Below are positions 12,601-61,762 of a DNA stretch of 64,000 nucleotides, in pieces. The notes below the pieces were generated by a model, which ran no database searches, was not told the origin of the DNA, and saw only the letters and a list, made by a program, of their open reading frames with translations. Each line of letters starts with the position of its first letter. The first letter of the stretch is position 1. The position numbers and the translations under genes are program-made. Source of the DNA: Theodoxus fluviatilis (taxonomy: Eukaryota > Mollusca > Gastropoda > Cycloneritida > Neritidae); contig JAWQFJ010002783.1 in assembly GCA_034096865.1 (NCBI GenBank), positions 99,501-163,500 of the forward strand, given 5' to 3'.

Positions 12601-14618
12601 ATTGTAAACTGGAGATAAGTTAAAAGTTTCCCTACAAAATAATACAATCAATGGCATAGTGGAACATTTGGCCTTTGTTCATAACTTCACAGCAATAAGT
12701 TTCAAGAACTTGCTGTAAGGTTATGAACTACACCAGTTTAAGTAACCCTACAATAAAATTTTCATCTGATCAACTAAGATGAAAAATCAACTTTGGATAA
12801 TAAAAATTCTATCTAGTTTTCACAATTTAAACATATAATGCTTTCAAAAATTGCTGATTTAGGGTCCGCAAGTGGCAGGCACATTTTTTGTTGTTGAAAA
12901 GTTATGAACTACATCGACATGAGATATTGCCGTGGCTATCGAGTGACAAAACACGCGAATCACTTCCTTCCTTTAAATTATCAGTGAAAGCAGGAAATTA
13001 ACGATTTTATCAACAACCTTTCGTGAAATAGTACTCTGAAAATCTGAGTTCATAACCCTACGACAAATCGATAACAAAAACTTATTTTTTACCCGTTGAT
13101 TGCAAATTGAATTGGCTCCAAACTGGCCAAAACCACGTGCACTCATTTGTGAAACAAAACAAGACAACAAGCAACAGTGCTGTTTGAGAAATAAATGAAA
13201 TACAAGCAAATGTTTATGGCAAATCAGTTCATAACGCTGTCAACAAAAGTTACAGCAAAACATTTACTCTCTTTCTCTCTGCCTGAGGCAGACATTGTCG
13301 ATTTTATTTCCAAGCAGAATCCCACGCTGTGATGCTTTCGCGTCGAAGACAAAGGAATGAGGTCGCATCCGCATTTCCAGTTTAGTATCCATCCGATCAA
13401 AATGTAGTTCATAACTTTTTGTCTTACAGCAAACTCGCACATTTCACCAATGTAGACCAGTTCTGTGGAAACCATCGCGCTGACCTCAAATTTTAACCCA
13501 GCAAATGTTACTCTAACATAGTCTCAACAAAAACTTTGAGTAAAATAATAAAGATGTATAATGGCGGATTAATAATAACAAAAAGAAGTTCCACTGTTTC
13601 TTTTACGACAATTCGTTATGAACTACGCCTCGTTTTTTCTCGGCAAATGCGCGGCGCGTACGCAAAATTTTACGTTTGCAAAATAATCACGGAATTCGTC
13701 AACATTTCTAGAACCCGCAAACTTTATTTTGAGGTGTTTAGGCCAGAGGAACTGCACAAAAAAACGATATGAAGATACCCATTGAAAAATGTCCGGTAAA
13801 AATCGAAAAAATACGGCCGATTTTCCGCAAAAAAATCTTCGCAGAGAACAAACTAGCGACAACGGCAATTCATTTAAAGTGAAAACAGAAAGATTAACAT
13901 GTCTTGGATGTAAAAATTCTCTTTCCGTTCACATTAAGCAATTCTGCTTTGAGAAATCTGCACTTGAATGCAGTGAGTCGGCGAAAAGTACCGTTCGACG
14001 CCATTTCTGAGCCAAGGCCATATATGTAGTCCTCAAAGTATACAATTGAACACTCAAACAGCAAATACTTCTGTGTTAATACACATTTCCATTCTTGGAC
14101 AGTGAGAAGCACATTACAGGCACTGCCATCTGTGAACAGCAAGCCAATTGGCGGGCACGGTCCATGCCATTCTGTGTCATACGTCCAGATGCATCTAAGT
14201 ACCTTTGAAGCTCCCTTGCCTAAGTTTGTGTTTCCTTGTGAACAAGATGCTGTGGGAAACTCACTTGCCTTGCATTTCTTGCAAGGTCCTTGCTAGTAAA
14301 AAGTGGCAACAAAGTGACCAAGAGAGAAGAAGAAAATATGAGCTAGATCGTTTGTTTCAATATAGAAGGTCTAGTAACACATTTTGCAAGCTAGGACATT
14401 TTATGGGAAACTAGCCTGGCAGGTTAGTAAAGAAAAAAACAAAACTGTTGAACATGCTTGTAAAATGTTTGAATATTCATTCTTTCCGTGTCTTGCAGGT
14501 GGACAAGTTTTTTGTAGAGTTGAAAGCAGAGAGGGGGGGGAAGGAGGGGGCACAAATGTCTGCAATGCCCACCTCCTCCCCCTCCACGTCCCCTTCCTCC
14601 AACTCCAACTCCTCGTAG
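3584..14618 (+). CDS. LSM12: LSM12 homologue, last three coding exons (5' part outside window)
   Basis: Three exons (3584-3693, 7944-8076, 14499-14618) join in phase to give a 121-residue C-terminal part plus stop. It matches the anticodon-binding-like (AD) domain of LSM12: a GV..EGQ.LF segment, then DVRWDGQNIVVLDD, PPYGVEN and SLGHIRKIVDKF. Human LSM12 has the equivalent series SLEGQQLF, CKWQEKNIVVMEE, PPYQVEN, LSHVRKIVEKHF. LSM12 is a cytoplasmic RNA-associated protein with an N-terminal Lsm fold that partners ataxin-2; those N-terminal exons are not visible and should lie upstream. Exon 2 starts with the last base of a Thr codon split by intron 1. Introns are 4250 and 6422 bp and full of repeats. 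The tail after the AD domain is short and Ser-rich. No disruption is seen, so it is probably functional. Confidence 0.88.
3886..4768 (+). mobile_element. AGGTCA-rich dispersed element, copy 1
   Basis: One of four copies in the window of a non-coding element (others 34691-35519, 38643-39408, 47869-48739; those three lie in the opposite orientation). This copy starts with TGACTCACATGCGAAGCAAA, carries a (GTCCGTCCGGGC)n minisatellite at about 3937-3992, and ends with GTGAGTCGTATGGGCTTTGC and CCTTCTTGTT. GACTCAC and GTGAGTC near one end could pair, and GGGC-AAA-GCCC near the other is palindromic. It contains many TCAAGGTCAAGGTCA blocks. There is no coding potential. Superfamily unknown; no clear terminal inverted repeat or poly(A). 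Confidence 0.75.
4940..5640 (+). pseudogene. RTE-like LINE, C-terminal end of ORF2, 5'-truncated
   Basis: An open stretch from about 4962 encodes the end of the RT domain (DQFTYLGSIIRKDGGAEEDI), then NKARNAMRTMNNIWKSAQYS, YGSECWHMTRSD, ILRIFWPRKISN, WRWIGHVLR and GKRKRGRPKQTWRRTVEGE, to the usual end FVAALHATRR near 5632. This is the conserved C-terminal domain downstream of RT in RTE-like LINEs. About 4956-4980 the matching residues are in another frame (SVSQTKTE), so a frameshift lies there. The rest of the ORF, including the endonuclease and the RT core, is absent: a typical 5'-truncated retroinsertion in LSM12 intron 1. Confidence 0.85.
5641..6011. other. Non-coding intronic DNA of LSM12
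   Basis: No gene is seen. The first part is a T-rich run after the LINE fragment. The last 150 bp precede the hAT-like start codon and may be its 5' UTR and terminal region, but I could not identify a terminal inverted repeat. Confidence 0.3.
6016..6899 (+). pseudogene. hAT-family transposase remnant (internally deleted)
   Basis: Pieces of one hAT transposase occur in order. An ATG at 6016 begins MPPKKRLRKETEENQ followed by QLTLSSMF, then a stop near 6115 and an internal gap. From about 6190 an open frame reads ALKQDFDLEEKTYKQCK, then LDKRFPDAELLQAFNVL and FVDKKKLDDWG. At 6690-6750 the dimerisation domain VVQTLPIHTADCEKSFSVQN is read; a frameshift just after it moves the end (CDQLMRVCIDGP, ending at TAG 6897-6899) to another frame. 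The P..TADCE..FS motif is diagnostic of the hAT C-terminal dimerisation region, of the ZNF862-like type. The catalytic centre is missing. Confidence 0.75.
6900..7943. other. Non-coding end of LSM12 intron 1
   Basis: Holds the presumed 3' UTR of the hAT remnant with an AATAAA at 7231, a run of 21 G at 7305-7325, and otherwise unremarkable AT-rich DNA. The end is the acceptor CTTGCTGCAG at 7934-7943. Confidence 0.4.
7944..8076 (+). CDS. LSM12: LSM12 exon b (AD domain, second part)
   Basis: A 133-nt exon with acceptor TTGCTGCAG at 7935-7943 and donor AAAATT|GTAAGT at 8077. The first base completes the Thr codon of the previous exon, and 44 codons follow, ending in phase 0: IEDVRWDGQNIVVLDDLRIS, PPYGVENMQL, SLGHIRKI. 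Strongly conserved positions of the LSM12 AD domain are present (IVV, PPY.VEN, HIRKI). The 53-bp satellite starts about 25 bp after the donor. Confidence 0.88.
8100..10668. repeat. 53-bp satellite array in LSM12 intron 2
   Basis: About 48 head-to-tail copies of a 53-bp unit containing GAAAGCTTGATCATGGGAAC and CAGAGCTTAGGAAGAGAGAG. Variants include an A/G difference at TGATC(A/G)TGGG, an early block with AGCGAGTAACAGCGTGAG (8190-8480), and shortened units reading GAGTAAACTTGAT near 8781, 9135, 9542 and 10324. The repeated context around the shortened units shows that blocks several units long were duplicated. Open frames over it on the - strand are artefacts of the repeat. Confidence 0.95.
10669..11440. 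other. Non-coding, LSM12 intron 2
   Basis: The stretch between the two arrays. There is no gene with support. A 108-codon - strand frame at 11092-11418 has no recognisable motif. Confidence 0.35.
11440..13640. repeat. Diverged array of about 175-bp period with a conserved palindromic box
   Basis: The AT-rich stretch carries a recurring box close to GTTCATAACCTTACAGC, or its reverse complement, in otherwise diverged sequence. Forward boxes: 11447 (GTTCCTAACCCTTACATC), 11622, 11975, 12150, 12323, 12496, 12677, 13048, 13227, 13407. Reverse boxes: 12532, 12712, 12901, 13615. Most forward boxes are spaced 173-181 bp or twice that. At 12677-12728 and 12496-12548 a forward and a reverse box face each other across a short loop; weaker partners follow at 11655 and 12008. 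Box conservation against unit divergence is the notable point. Confidence 0.7.
13641..14498. other. Non-coding end of LSM12 intron 2
   Basis: No supported gene. A - strand ATG at about 14008 in good context (AGAAATGGCG) opens a 39-codon frame of unknown nature. The stretch ends in the acceptor TTCCGTGTCTTGCAG at 14484-14498. Confidence 0.35.
14499..14618 (+). CDS. LSM12: LSM12 terminal exon
   Basis: The acceptor GTGTCTTGCAG ends at 14498. The frame continues in phase 0 from HIRKI with VDKFFVELKAERGGKEG and a Ser/Pro/Asn-rich tail to TAG at 14616-14618. VDKFF matches the VEKHF that ends the AD domain in vertebrate LSM12. The tail (SSPSTSPSSNSNSS) is low-complexity and shorter than the vertebrate Gln-rich tail. 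An 8-G run at 14533-14540 lies inside the exon and is a likely indel hotspot; as given, the frame is open. Confidence 0.85.
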   Translation: MDKFFVELKAERGGKEGAQMSAMPTSSPSTSPSSNSNSS

Positions 14619-14974
14619 ACAGCAGGCAGCCCCTGCGTGGCACTGCAGGCAGTCCATGTGTGTGGGTGTGCAGTGCCACCGTGCTACTGGAGGAAGGCTG
14701 TGGATGAGAGGATCTGGTTCTTGGCACTGATCCACTGGGGCAGCACACTCTCTTTGCTGCTTTTGGGTCCTTTGTTTGTCCTTCTGTCTATTTCCATCTG
14801 CCTGTCCATCTCTGTCTCTCTCTCTCCCAAATAGGAGTACTAGGTGGGGAAGTTCTCTCTTTCCTATCTCTTTCTTGATGGGACATTTCTCTTGCTGGGT
14901 GACCATGGTTTTACTTGTCTCTCATGTCCATCTCTACTGCCCTCTGTCTTGAGTGGACAGCGTGTCTGCTTCCT

Positions 14975-15027
<53 letters not shown>

Positions 15028-18000
15028 ATATATATATATACCTGACAACCAGAGCTTGTTATCCACACCTGCGGCTTCCAGCAGGAGTTGCTAATTTGGG
15101 GTTGCAATTTTGGCTGAGGTGTGTAGTTGCTGTCTCTGTGCACACTGGCACCAACCCATTCTCTCAAGGGAACTGGTCGTTTTGGCTCCCCCTGCCTCTC
15201 TGTAGTGCTCTGTCAGTGTTTTCCATGAACTGTTTTCTTTTCTCAAAAAAGAATTTTCATGGCTACACAGTTTGGCCAAAACTGCAGACTTCATGTTTCC
15301 AAGTGTGAGTGTGTTGTGATTGATGGGAAATGTGTGAGAAAATGCAGTGTGTAAAAAAAAAGATTTGGTTGGGCAGATGAGGAGTGAGGGAACAAAAGCA
15401 ATGATGCGGACATGCCAGCCATGGCAGGTCTATGGAGAATGCATTGGTAGTGGTTGCAAATCACACAAACCCAAGTCCCACTTCAATCCATTTTGGACTT
15501 GGAGTCAGATTGTCACCATCGCATCATATATTTCATCCAGAATGGCCTGTGTGCCCATTGACTTAGGTGTTTCAAATTGTTTATTTTTTTAACATGTTTG
15601 AATTTTTTTCATCATTTTGTCAGTCATGTGTAATGGCAAACTAGATCTGTCTACAGGATTGTGGATGCATGGATGACATGACTGTCAATGTTATAGTCCC
15701 TTTTGCAAGAGAGTTTTCATGTGGCTAAGCCACCATTTCCTTCAGAGTTTGTGTAGAAGTAATATTTTTATCCAGCTATTTTGATTTTAAAGTTAATGTT
15801 TTGCGGCCTATACTTTTTGATAAAAGTATTCAGATGTTAGCAAATTTTTCCTTTTTTAAAATAACTTTCCCCTTCTGGCTATTGAAAAAAAAGGAGGAAT
15901 ACATACCCTTTATGAAAAGTGGATGATAATTCATCATGTGGCATAGTATTGCCAGTTATGAAGGTGAAATGCATATGACCTGTTGTGTGATGTAATGCAT
16001 ACGACCTTGAGTAGGGTATGATGTGGATTCTTACAGTGAAACCTCCAGTTGTTGACCTTGATGGGGAAAAAAGATGAGCTCTCGAAAATGCAAGTCTTTT
16101 ACCAGTGCTTGCATGTATGTCTGTTAGGGAGCAACGAAAGACAAATCTGTTTCACACATTTGGTCTGGACTTCAGAGCGAAGTAGCCAATTGTCAGAATG
16201 ATGATAACCTATTGTAGCCAAATTGAAAGCAAATTGACCCTTAGAACATGGGTTAAAAGAATGAAGTCTTAAATCTTCTATTGAAGGTTTCACTGTACAG
16301 TAATCTACACATTTTCTGATGAATATTTTTATAGAAATGTAATGATTTTATTTTTTCCTTCCACTGTGGCTGTAACATTAGTGTCATTCATTGGGATGAA
16401 ATTGTTTTGCCATCATATGATGATTGTGTAGTTGTATCTCAGTTCATAGGTCTGGATAAGTGTCCATCTGACCGATTTCCAAATTGGTCTGACCAATGAA
16501 TTTATACCCTCCAACATTAAATTTGAGGATGATCTTTGAGAGTAATGTTATTTGAACCCATGCTTCATGCATGTGTGATGGTGTGCTAGAAATCTGCCAT
16601 GCATAACAAAATCTGGTAGCAGTCTTGCCTTCAAATTCTATAACATCTAACTGGCTGCCCTTCAGATGATACTAAAATTATTATATGTACAGTGGTTGCT
16701 GAGCTATTATAATTTGTAGACATAGTAAAAACAAAAACAAATAGTTTTTCCAGAAATTGGTATTTTTACATTTGTCTCTACAATACCAATACCTTTTTAA
16801 AGGAAATTTTTCTATGCTGTTCCAACATTACCTTTGAACTTTTTCCATAACTTTTCGTGTGCTGGGTTGTCTGCCATCTACAGCCAAGGCATCATTAGTC
16901 TCATGTTAGCGGTTTCGTGTTACCAGTCTCATGTTACCAGTCTCATGTTAGCGGTTTCATGTTACCAGTCTCATGTTAGCAGTTTCATGTTACCAGTCTC
17001 ATGTTAGCGGTTTCATGTTACCAGTCTCATGTTAGCGGTTTCATGTTACCAGTCTCATGTTAGCGGTTTCATGTTACCAGTCTCATGTTATTCATGGCAG
17101 ATTGTGTGTGGCAGGAGAGATGTCATGTGTGGTCTGTGTGCAAGCGTTTGTGTGAGGCAGCGTGAAGCTAAACGGCTGAAACGACTTCATCATCTTCCCT
17201 CTGTTTGGGCATGTCCGCCTCTCTCCTACTGGGCAGTATTGGACAAGGTGTGGTGGAGAGGTATTAGCATTCACACATATTGCCACCTGCAGTGACGGGT
17301 TTATGTGGGCTGAAAGAGGAAAATAAAATGTTAACTTTTTTTTTGGGGGGGGGGGGGGGGGGGGGGGTAGGTAGAGAGGTCACTTTCTAGGGGGGTGGGG
17401 ACTGGGTTGCCTACCATATCTTGGGACTTCACAAGTGAGCTATGTTACGCAGTTCGTTCACGAGACCCATGCTGCATGTTGAAATGTTCTGTCCAGGCTG
17501 AGTAAAGACTAGCCAAGTTCTCAATTTTGCAGTGTGGCCCCTTTCACCTTACTGGGTCCATCAGGGGAGGCTGGTTCAAGGATGAGAACTTCTCTAATCT
17601 TCTTGAGAAACTTACTTTTGGGGAATGAAGATTAGGAAATGGAGAGCTCCTGGAGTGTGAAAAACAAATATGTCATTTCTTCCTTGCTGGAAAACCAATA
17701 CATGAATAAAAGCTTTCAGGGGTGCCCGTTTGTTGCTTGTTTTATATGAAGCTTTATATGTATAGCTGGTTCTTAACTGGTGTTTGCTAAGTCTTGGCAA
17801 ATACTGGCCAAGTATTCAGTCGAAATTTGCCAGGCCATGGGATATATTTGTTGAGTATTTGGTCAAGTGTTCCAGTTCGTAATTGGTCTTTGCCAATATG
17901 GTGCAATATATTCGTGAGATCCCCTCAGATCACAATGGAGGCAAAAATATCGCTTCAAACAAGAAGTTAAAGATAAGCCAAGACCTTGGTGAATATTGGC

Positions 18001-18040
18001 CAAATCAAGCATTTCAACTTAGTTATGAGGAATAGGAAAA
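14619..18040 (+). other. LSM12 3' UTR and downstream non-coding DNA
   Basis: No coding feature. It contains a (CT)n tract at 14978-15022, the 28-bp repeat at 16897-17095, a run of 23 G at 17345-17367 and AT-rich sequence. The first AATAAA signals after the stop are at 17322-17327 and 17705-17710, with an ATTAAA at 16516, so the 3' UTR may be up to about 2.7 kb. No poly(A) site can be fixed from sequence. Confidence 0.4.
16897..17095. repeat. 28-bp tandem repeat
   Basis: About seven copies of a unit made of two related halves, TCATGTTACCAGTC and TCATGTTAGCGGTT, with a few substitutions. Confidence 0.9.
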
Positions 18041-18043
18041 TAT

Positions 18044-18174
18044 TCCCCTGTGGGTTGGGGGTCAGAAGAGGCCCACTGCTTCTCTCCTGTAAGAGAATAG
18101 ATGGTGTTTTATGGCAGCCTTTGCTTAAAGTGCTTAATGGCCTACGTAGTTATGACAGGTGCTCGCTCCATCCA
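18044..18174 (+). repeat. SINE-like family S, copy 1
   Basis: Family S runs from CCCCTGTGGGTTGGGG through GACCCACTGC, a TCTCC..G block and AATGGCCTA..TAG to a CCATCC tail. This copy is shortened and diverged. Orientation is defined by the (ATCC)n tail at the 3' end. Confidence 0.5.
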
Positions 18175-18295
18175 ATGAATGGGTTAAGCTACTTATTTTC
18201 CCCTCATCACCTGGATTTATACATTTTAGCATAACACACGTGTATGCCACACATGTGTGTGTATATAAACACACCTAAATGTGTGTAAACAATTT

Positions 18296-18434
18296 ATGCA
18301 TAGCACCAGTGCACCTGAAGAAGCCTCCATACATGGCTGGATCACAGGAGAACACCACTTCTCCCAGCTTCGAGCCTCGGACCTTTGGATCCGAGGCTCA
18401 CAGGTGCAACACTCTAGTCACTGTGCCACTGGTT
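18296..18434 (-). repeat. tRNA-like SINE fragment
   Basis: On the - strand, CCAGTGGCACAGTGACTAGA followed about 35 bp later by AGGTCCGAGGCTCGAAGC resembles the A and B boxes of a tRNA-derived pol III promoter (consensus TGGCNNAGTGG and GGTTCGAANCC), with a mismatched B box. A tRNA-unrelated body follows. It cannot be a working tRNA gene because no cloverleaf forms. The identification rests on the two boxes only. Confidence 0.4.
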
Positions 18435-18615
18435 CCCACATAAAGCACAGGTGATAATAACCATTATAAGGATGTCTTTCAGACTGTCTACTAGAGTTAC
18501 ATCCCTTGTCTTTATAAATGCGGACATCCAGAGTAAACGAACGCTCATACCACACTTCTTCTCCCTAATGCTCCCAGGCTGCCCATGTTAAAACCACAGA
18601 GCCCCAAGATTGGAG

Positions 18616-18793
18616 CCCCCTATAAGTTGGGGGGTGAGAATAGACCCACTGCATTTTCCAATGTGATTTGTAAGAAGCAAATAACTAGGGGCATCATTGA
18701 CTTGATTTGTGCCTACCCTAAAATATTTCTGTGATTTTCGTGCTTAATGGCCTAGCATAGCTAACAAAGGCTGATAGGCTGCAACACTACATC
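18616..18793 (+). repeat. SINE-like family S, copy 2
   Basis: Shows GTTGGGGGGTGAGAATAGAC, CCCACTGC, AAATAACTAGGGGCATCA, GTGCTTAATGGCCTAGCATA and CAAAGGCTGATAGGC in family order. The tail is decayed. Confidence 0.6.
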
Positions 18794-18816
18794 AATGCAA
18801 GCCAATCCAATTTTGG

Positions 18817-18993
18817 GATGGATGGATTTTACGGCCTATCAGACGTTGTAGTCTACGTATGGCCAATCATGGTCACAAGAAGTAGTTCGAATTAGATCAA
18901 GTCAAGTCACAATTTCCTCAGTTGTTTGCCTCTTATGAAAGGTGCAGGCAGACACGGAAGCAGTGGGTCATTCCTATCCCCAAGCCATAGGGT
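18817..18993 (-). repeat. SINE-like family S, copy 3
   Basis: An inverted copy starting GGATGGATGG, then TTTTACGGCCTATCAG, the AAGTCAAGTCAC segment, GCCTCTTATGAAAGG and CAGTGGGTCATTCCTATCCC. Copies 2 and 3 lie head to head about 25 bp apart. Confidence 0.65.
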
Positions 18994-19160
18994 GAAGCCC
19001 CTAGATATACATAAGGTATATTCCAGTGCTCTGCATGTATCTGTGCACAAGTATGCATGGGATACATCTGTTTCTCAGAGGTCAAGAAACTTCCAGACAA
19101 GTGAGACGCCCGACGGTCAAGCCCCCGTCTTCAAGTGTTTTTGGCCGTCTTCCTGACATT

Positions 19161-19351
19161 CCCCTTGTGGGTTGGGGGTGAAAAAACCAGACCCAACTTG
19201 TCTCCCTGCAGGATTCGCGAGAGGTGAATAAATGGGGACATCACGACTGGAATTGTGCCTACTTGGAACTATTCTAGTGTTTTTCATGCTTGATGGCCTT
19301 TCATAGCCTACAAAGGCTGATGGGCCGTAAAACTCATTCCATCCATCCATA
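19161..19351 (+). repeat. SINE-like family S, copy 4
   Basis: From CCCCTTGTGGGTTGGGGGTG through GATTCGCGAGAGG, TTGATGGCCTTTCATAGCCT and ACAAAGGCTGATGGGC to the tail ATTCCATCCATCCAT. It is a full-length-looking member. Confidence 0.7.
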
Positions 19352-20650
19352 CTGACACTCTCAGGGGGATGGGCAACTCCTGGATCATAGCCTCAGGTGC
19401 CTGGCACTGACAGTTGTTTAAATGGCCAGTCACACGGTGCAATGGTTTCTGTCATCTGCCTCGCCATATCTGCCTCTCTGCATGTATGCAAGGAACTTTT
19501 TAGACGAGAAAAAGTAACTGCATTCACCACAGTGAGCCCAGACCCTACAAGGGACAGACACAGCATTTCAAGGATTTCCATTGCGGACAAAACCTGCAAC
19601 TTTCTTGTTGATACGTCACGGTCATACAAAGGCAATCATCCACCTCAACAGACAATGGAAGTGCCGTGACAGGTCAGTTGGCTCGGGGATGGCTTCTAGT
19701 GTGGCAAAGGAGTTACACTCTGGCGTGGCAGTTTCTACTGCAGCCTCCACAATCTCTGAGGGCTGAAAGGAGTTGCACTCTGGCGTGGCAGTTTCTACTG
19801 CAGCCTCCACAATCTCTGAGGGCTGAAAGGAAGTTGCACTCTGCTCCCTCCATCTTATCAGGCTCCCCCGTCCTCCAGCCACTGGTTCTTCTGACTTCAT
19901 CCCTCCTGATGGCCTCTTTGACAGCGCTTTTCACACTGCGCCAGTCCTCAGCAAGGCCTTCCCAAAGTCAATGTTGTCACAGAAGCACGAAACACATCAT
20001 CATCTAAGGGTATTCAGCCAAATCTCATGAAGACAAAGCATGGAATTCAGTACCATCTTTTACTCATGGTTTCAAATACAACGGAACAAGGTGACAAAGG
20101 CATTCATTAAAAGAAATAAAAACATTGAACTGGCAAAGCACATAAAACATGTGACACAGCAAAGTAAAACCTCAGATCTAGGCATGGCAAGGAATCCAAC
20201 TCAAACATTGCTATTAAAAAACGTGGGGAAATAAAAATGTGAGCAATACAATCAGAATGGATAAAACTTTGGCAAAGTAAACAAAGTGAAATATTGGAAT
20301 TCAATTGAAATATCTGGCAATAGGGCCCCTCCCCCACCGAGACACGAGTGAGTTGGCAATTCACACTGATTGAGCATGCTCCACAACACACAGTGCAAAG
20401 TGCGGCAAATGGACGTGTATGTAGCCTAGCCACACGTGCAAGTCCGCACTCACGCCGCCTCATGCTCAGTCATTCGCTTAATGTGGGATGCTTGGGGAGA
20501 TAGTTTCCAAGAGGCTTTGCTGTCAGCTCTGTCCATTCACTCCTTGTCAACCAAGCTCCATGGGACTCATAGGTGTGACACTTGCCAACAAGTCTTGCAA
20601 CAACTTGTAAGAGGGATGCGACTTGTTCATTGTGTATAAGGCAATGCAGG
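19352..20650. other. Intergenic DNA with a 60-bp duplication
   Basis: No gene. A 60-bp unit starting AAAGGAGTTACACTCTGG (19706) is repeated at 19766, with a partial third copy at 19826. The rest is unremarkable. Open frames here lack any recognisable motif. Confidence 0.5.
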
Positions 20651-20664
20651 AAATCAGGCCTTTC

Positions 20665-20800
20665 ATGCCTACGATCTTTTGGCATTTCACAAATTGCATA
20701 TCAGGGCTAGGCATTACATGGTACACCTGATAACCATTAGGCATTTCATGAAATGCCTGATAATCTTTCGGCATTAAATGATATGTCTGAAAATTAACAT
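20665..20800. repeat. Four degenerate short palindromic repeats
   Basis: Units of about 31-36 bp with the form GGCATT..ATG..A..CCTGATAA. The third contains the perfect 20-bp palindrome AGGCATTTCATGAAATGCCT at 20739-20758. Confidence 0.6.
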
Positions 20801-22558
20801 CAACAATTAAATTACTGGAAAGACCTGACTTCAAGGTTTGCCTGAAAGGTATACATGTCACCAAATAAACCTATGGCATGCAGTTTGTTTTAAGTAGATT
20901 TTTAAGGTGAACGTTTTCGAAAAATGTAAATTTGTGACAGGGGGTAACCTTACTTGACACACAGAGGTAATAAGCAAACTGGGTCATTCACTCTAGAAAT
21001 CTAGGTATGCCCCTTATTGCAAGGTTGCTAAAGCAACTAGGGGAGCATATTTAGTGAAGTTACTTTGAGGTGATAAGTTGGTAAATTATGCCAGCTGTAG
21101 TGTGCCTTCGCCTTCACTCTAGCACTGACATGACTACATCCAGGGCTTGGATGGGACTAGGCATTCTACAGTACATACAGTCACAGTGTCGCTGGACTCC
21201 ATGAAACTTCAATCCTCTTCAGTACACACACTCTAGTTCAGTCTACTCAGTCTAATCAAGTATGCTACTGTGTTCAACACTACTGTCTAGTCGAGTATTA
21301 CATCACCACAGAAATTCAGGCTACCAATACACAGTTGTCACCAAAAATATTCTACATTTTGGGATGAAGTTATATCTTGAACTCCTTTTCTTTTCAGGCT
21401 AAAATATGCTTCCTGCCATTTCTGATAATAGCAGGAAGAAAACTACGTGAAAGATACATTAAAATATATATACAATTGCGACACAAGTTAAATGTTTTAC
21501 CAAACTACATTAGCAGAAATCACATGAGGAATATAAAAAGTTCCAGCCTGTTACTTTCTTTCATTGTTTTCAAAGTGTACTTCATCATAATATGCCTATC
21601 TTATTCTGAGGAAAAAAAAGAAATTCACACTACTTGCTCCACATAAAATATAACTTCTAGCAAGAAAATTGCTCTATGGTTATCAATCTTCTCCAATTTT
21701 CAATCTAAACAAATTACATAGATAGATGATCATGCAGCACTAGTGCACGCATGCAAAGAGATGTGACATCAGAGGTGCTTTTCCAAGAGAATTGCTACAT
21801 GCATCTGAAGCAAGTAAAGTGCTCAAAAAGGAGCAATTGTAGCAAGTGCTTGCATCGGCAGTGTCTCTTTCCCAGTGCAAATGGCAATGCTCTGGAAAAG
21901 GTAGCTCATATTATTATTATAATTATTATTCTATTGCTTCAAGTAATCTACCTGTTTGCAAGGAGGGGAAACTATCTCCGCAAGCATTGCCCATTGAACT
22001 GAGCATGAGGCAGCACTGTTCACAGGGCGAGTTTACTATCACATTTCACAAATGGCTCCAGCACTAGATACATCTTATATGGCAATCCATCAATAAATAT
22101 GTCCTGCTTCCAAAGGATTTCATATCGGTGCACTAAAAGCAAGCCCTTCCAGACGTTTATAATTTTAAAACCTCATGCCATCTTGTACTAAAACTGGTGC
22201 TACCCATATGATACAATATCACCGATTGGAATGTATCCCAAATCCCCCTTACATTTTCAAAGCGACCACTCAAAAAGCAGAGCAAAGATGGCTTCCATTT
22301 TCCACAATGCCATTTCCATATTATGCCAGGTTTCCATGGAAGCTAGACTATAAGATGCATGACAAATGTCAAATCACAAGGAACCTCACCCACGCAACAG
22401 TGCACCGTTTCCCCTTGTTTTCCCAGCCCGGAAATCCAGGGCGTGATGTCCAACATGCTCAATCAGAGTGCATTACGAATGACCTTGTTTGGTCCAAGCT
22501 CATTTAAGTACAGGCTTTGTTCGGTGGCAGCTGAATGACAGTTCCATTGCAGCGCCAA
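20801..22558. other. Intergenic DNA and presumed DPY19L 3' UTR
   Basis: AT-rich sequence without recognised genes or repeats. The part next to 22559 should be the 3' UTR of DPY19L on the - strand; I found no clear AATAAA on that strand close to the stop. Confidence 0.35.

Positions 22559-61762
<39,204 letters not shown>

Noticed and set aside
18296..18434. Functional tRNA gene
   Set aside because: Only A/B-box-like words are present on the - strand, the B box is imperfect and no cloverleaf arms pair; treated as a SINE head.
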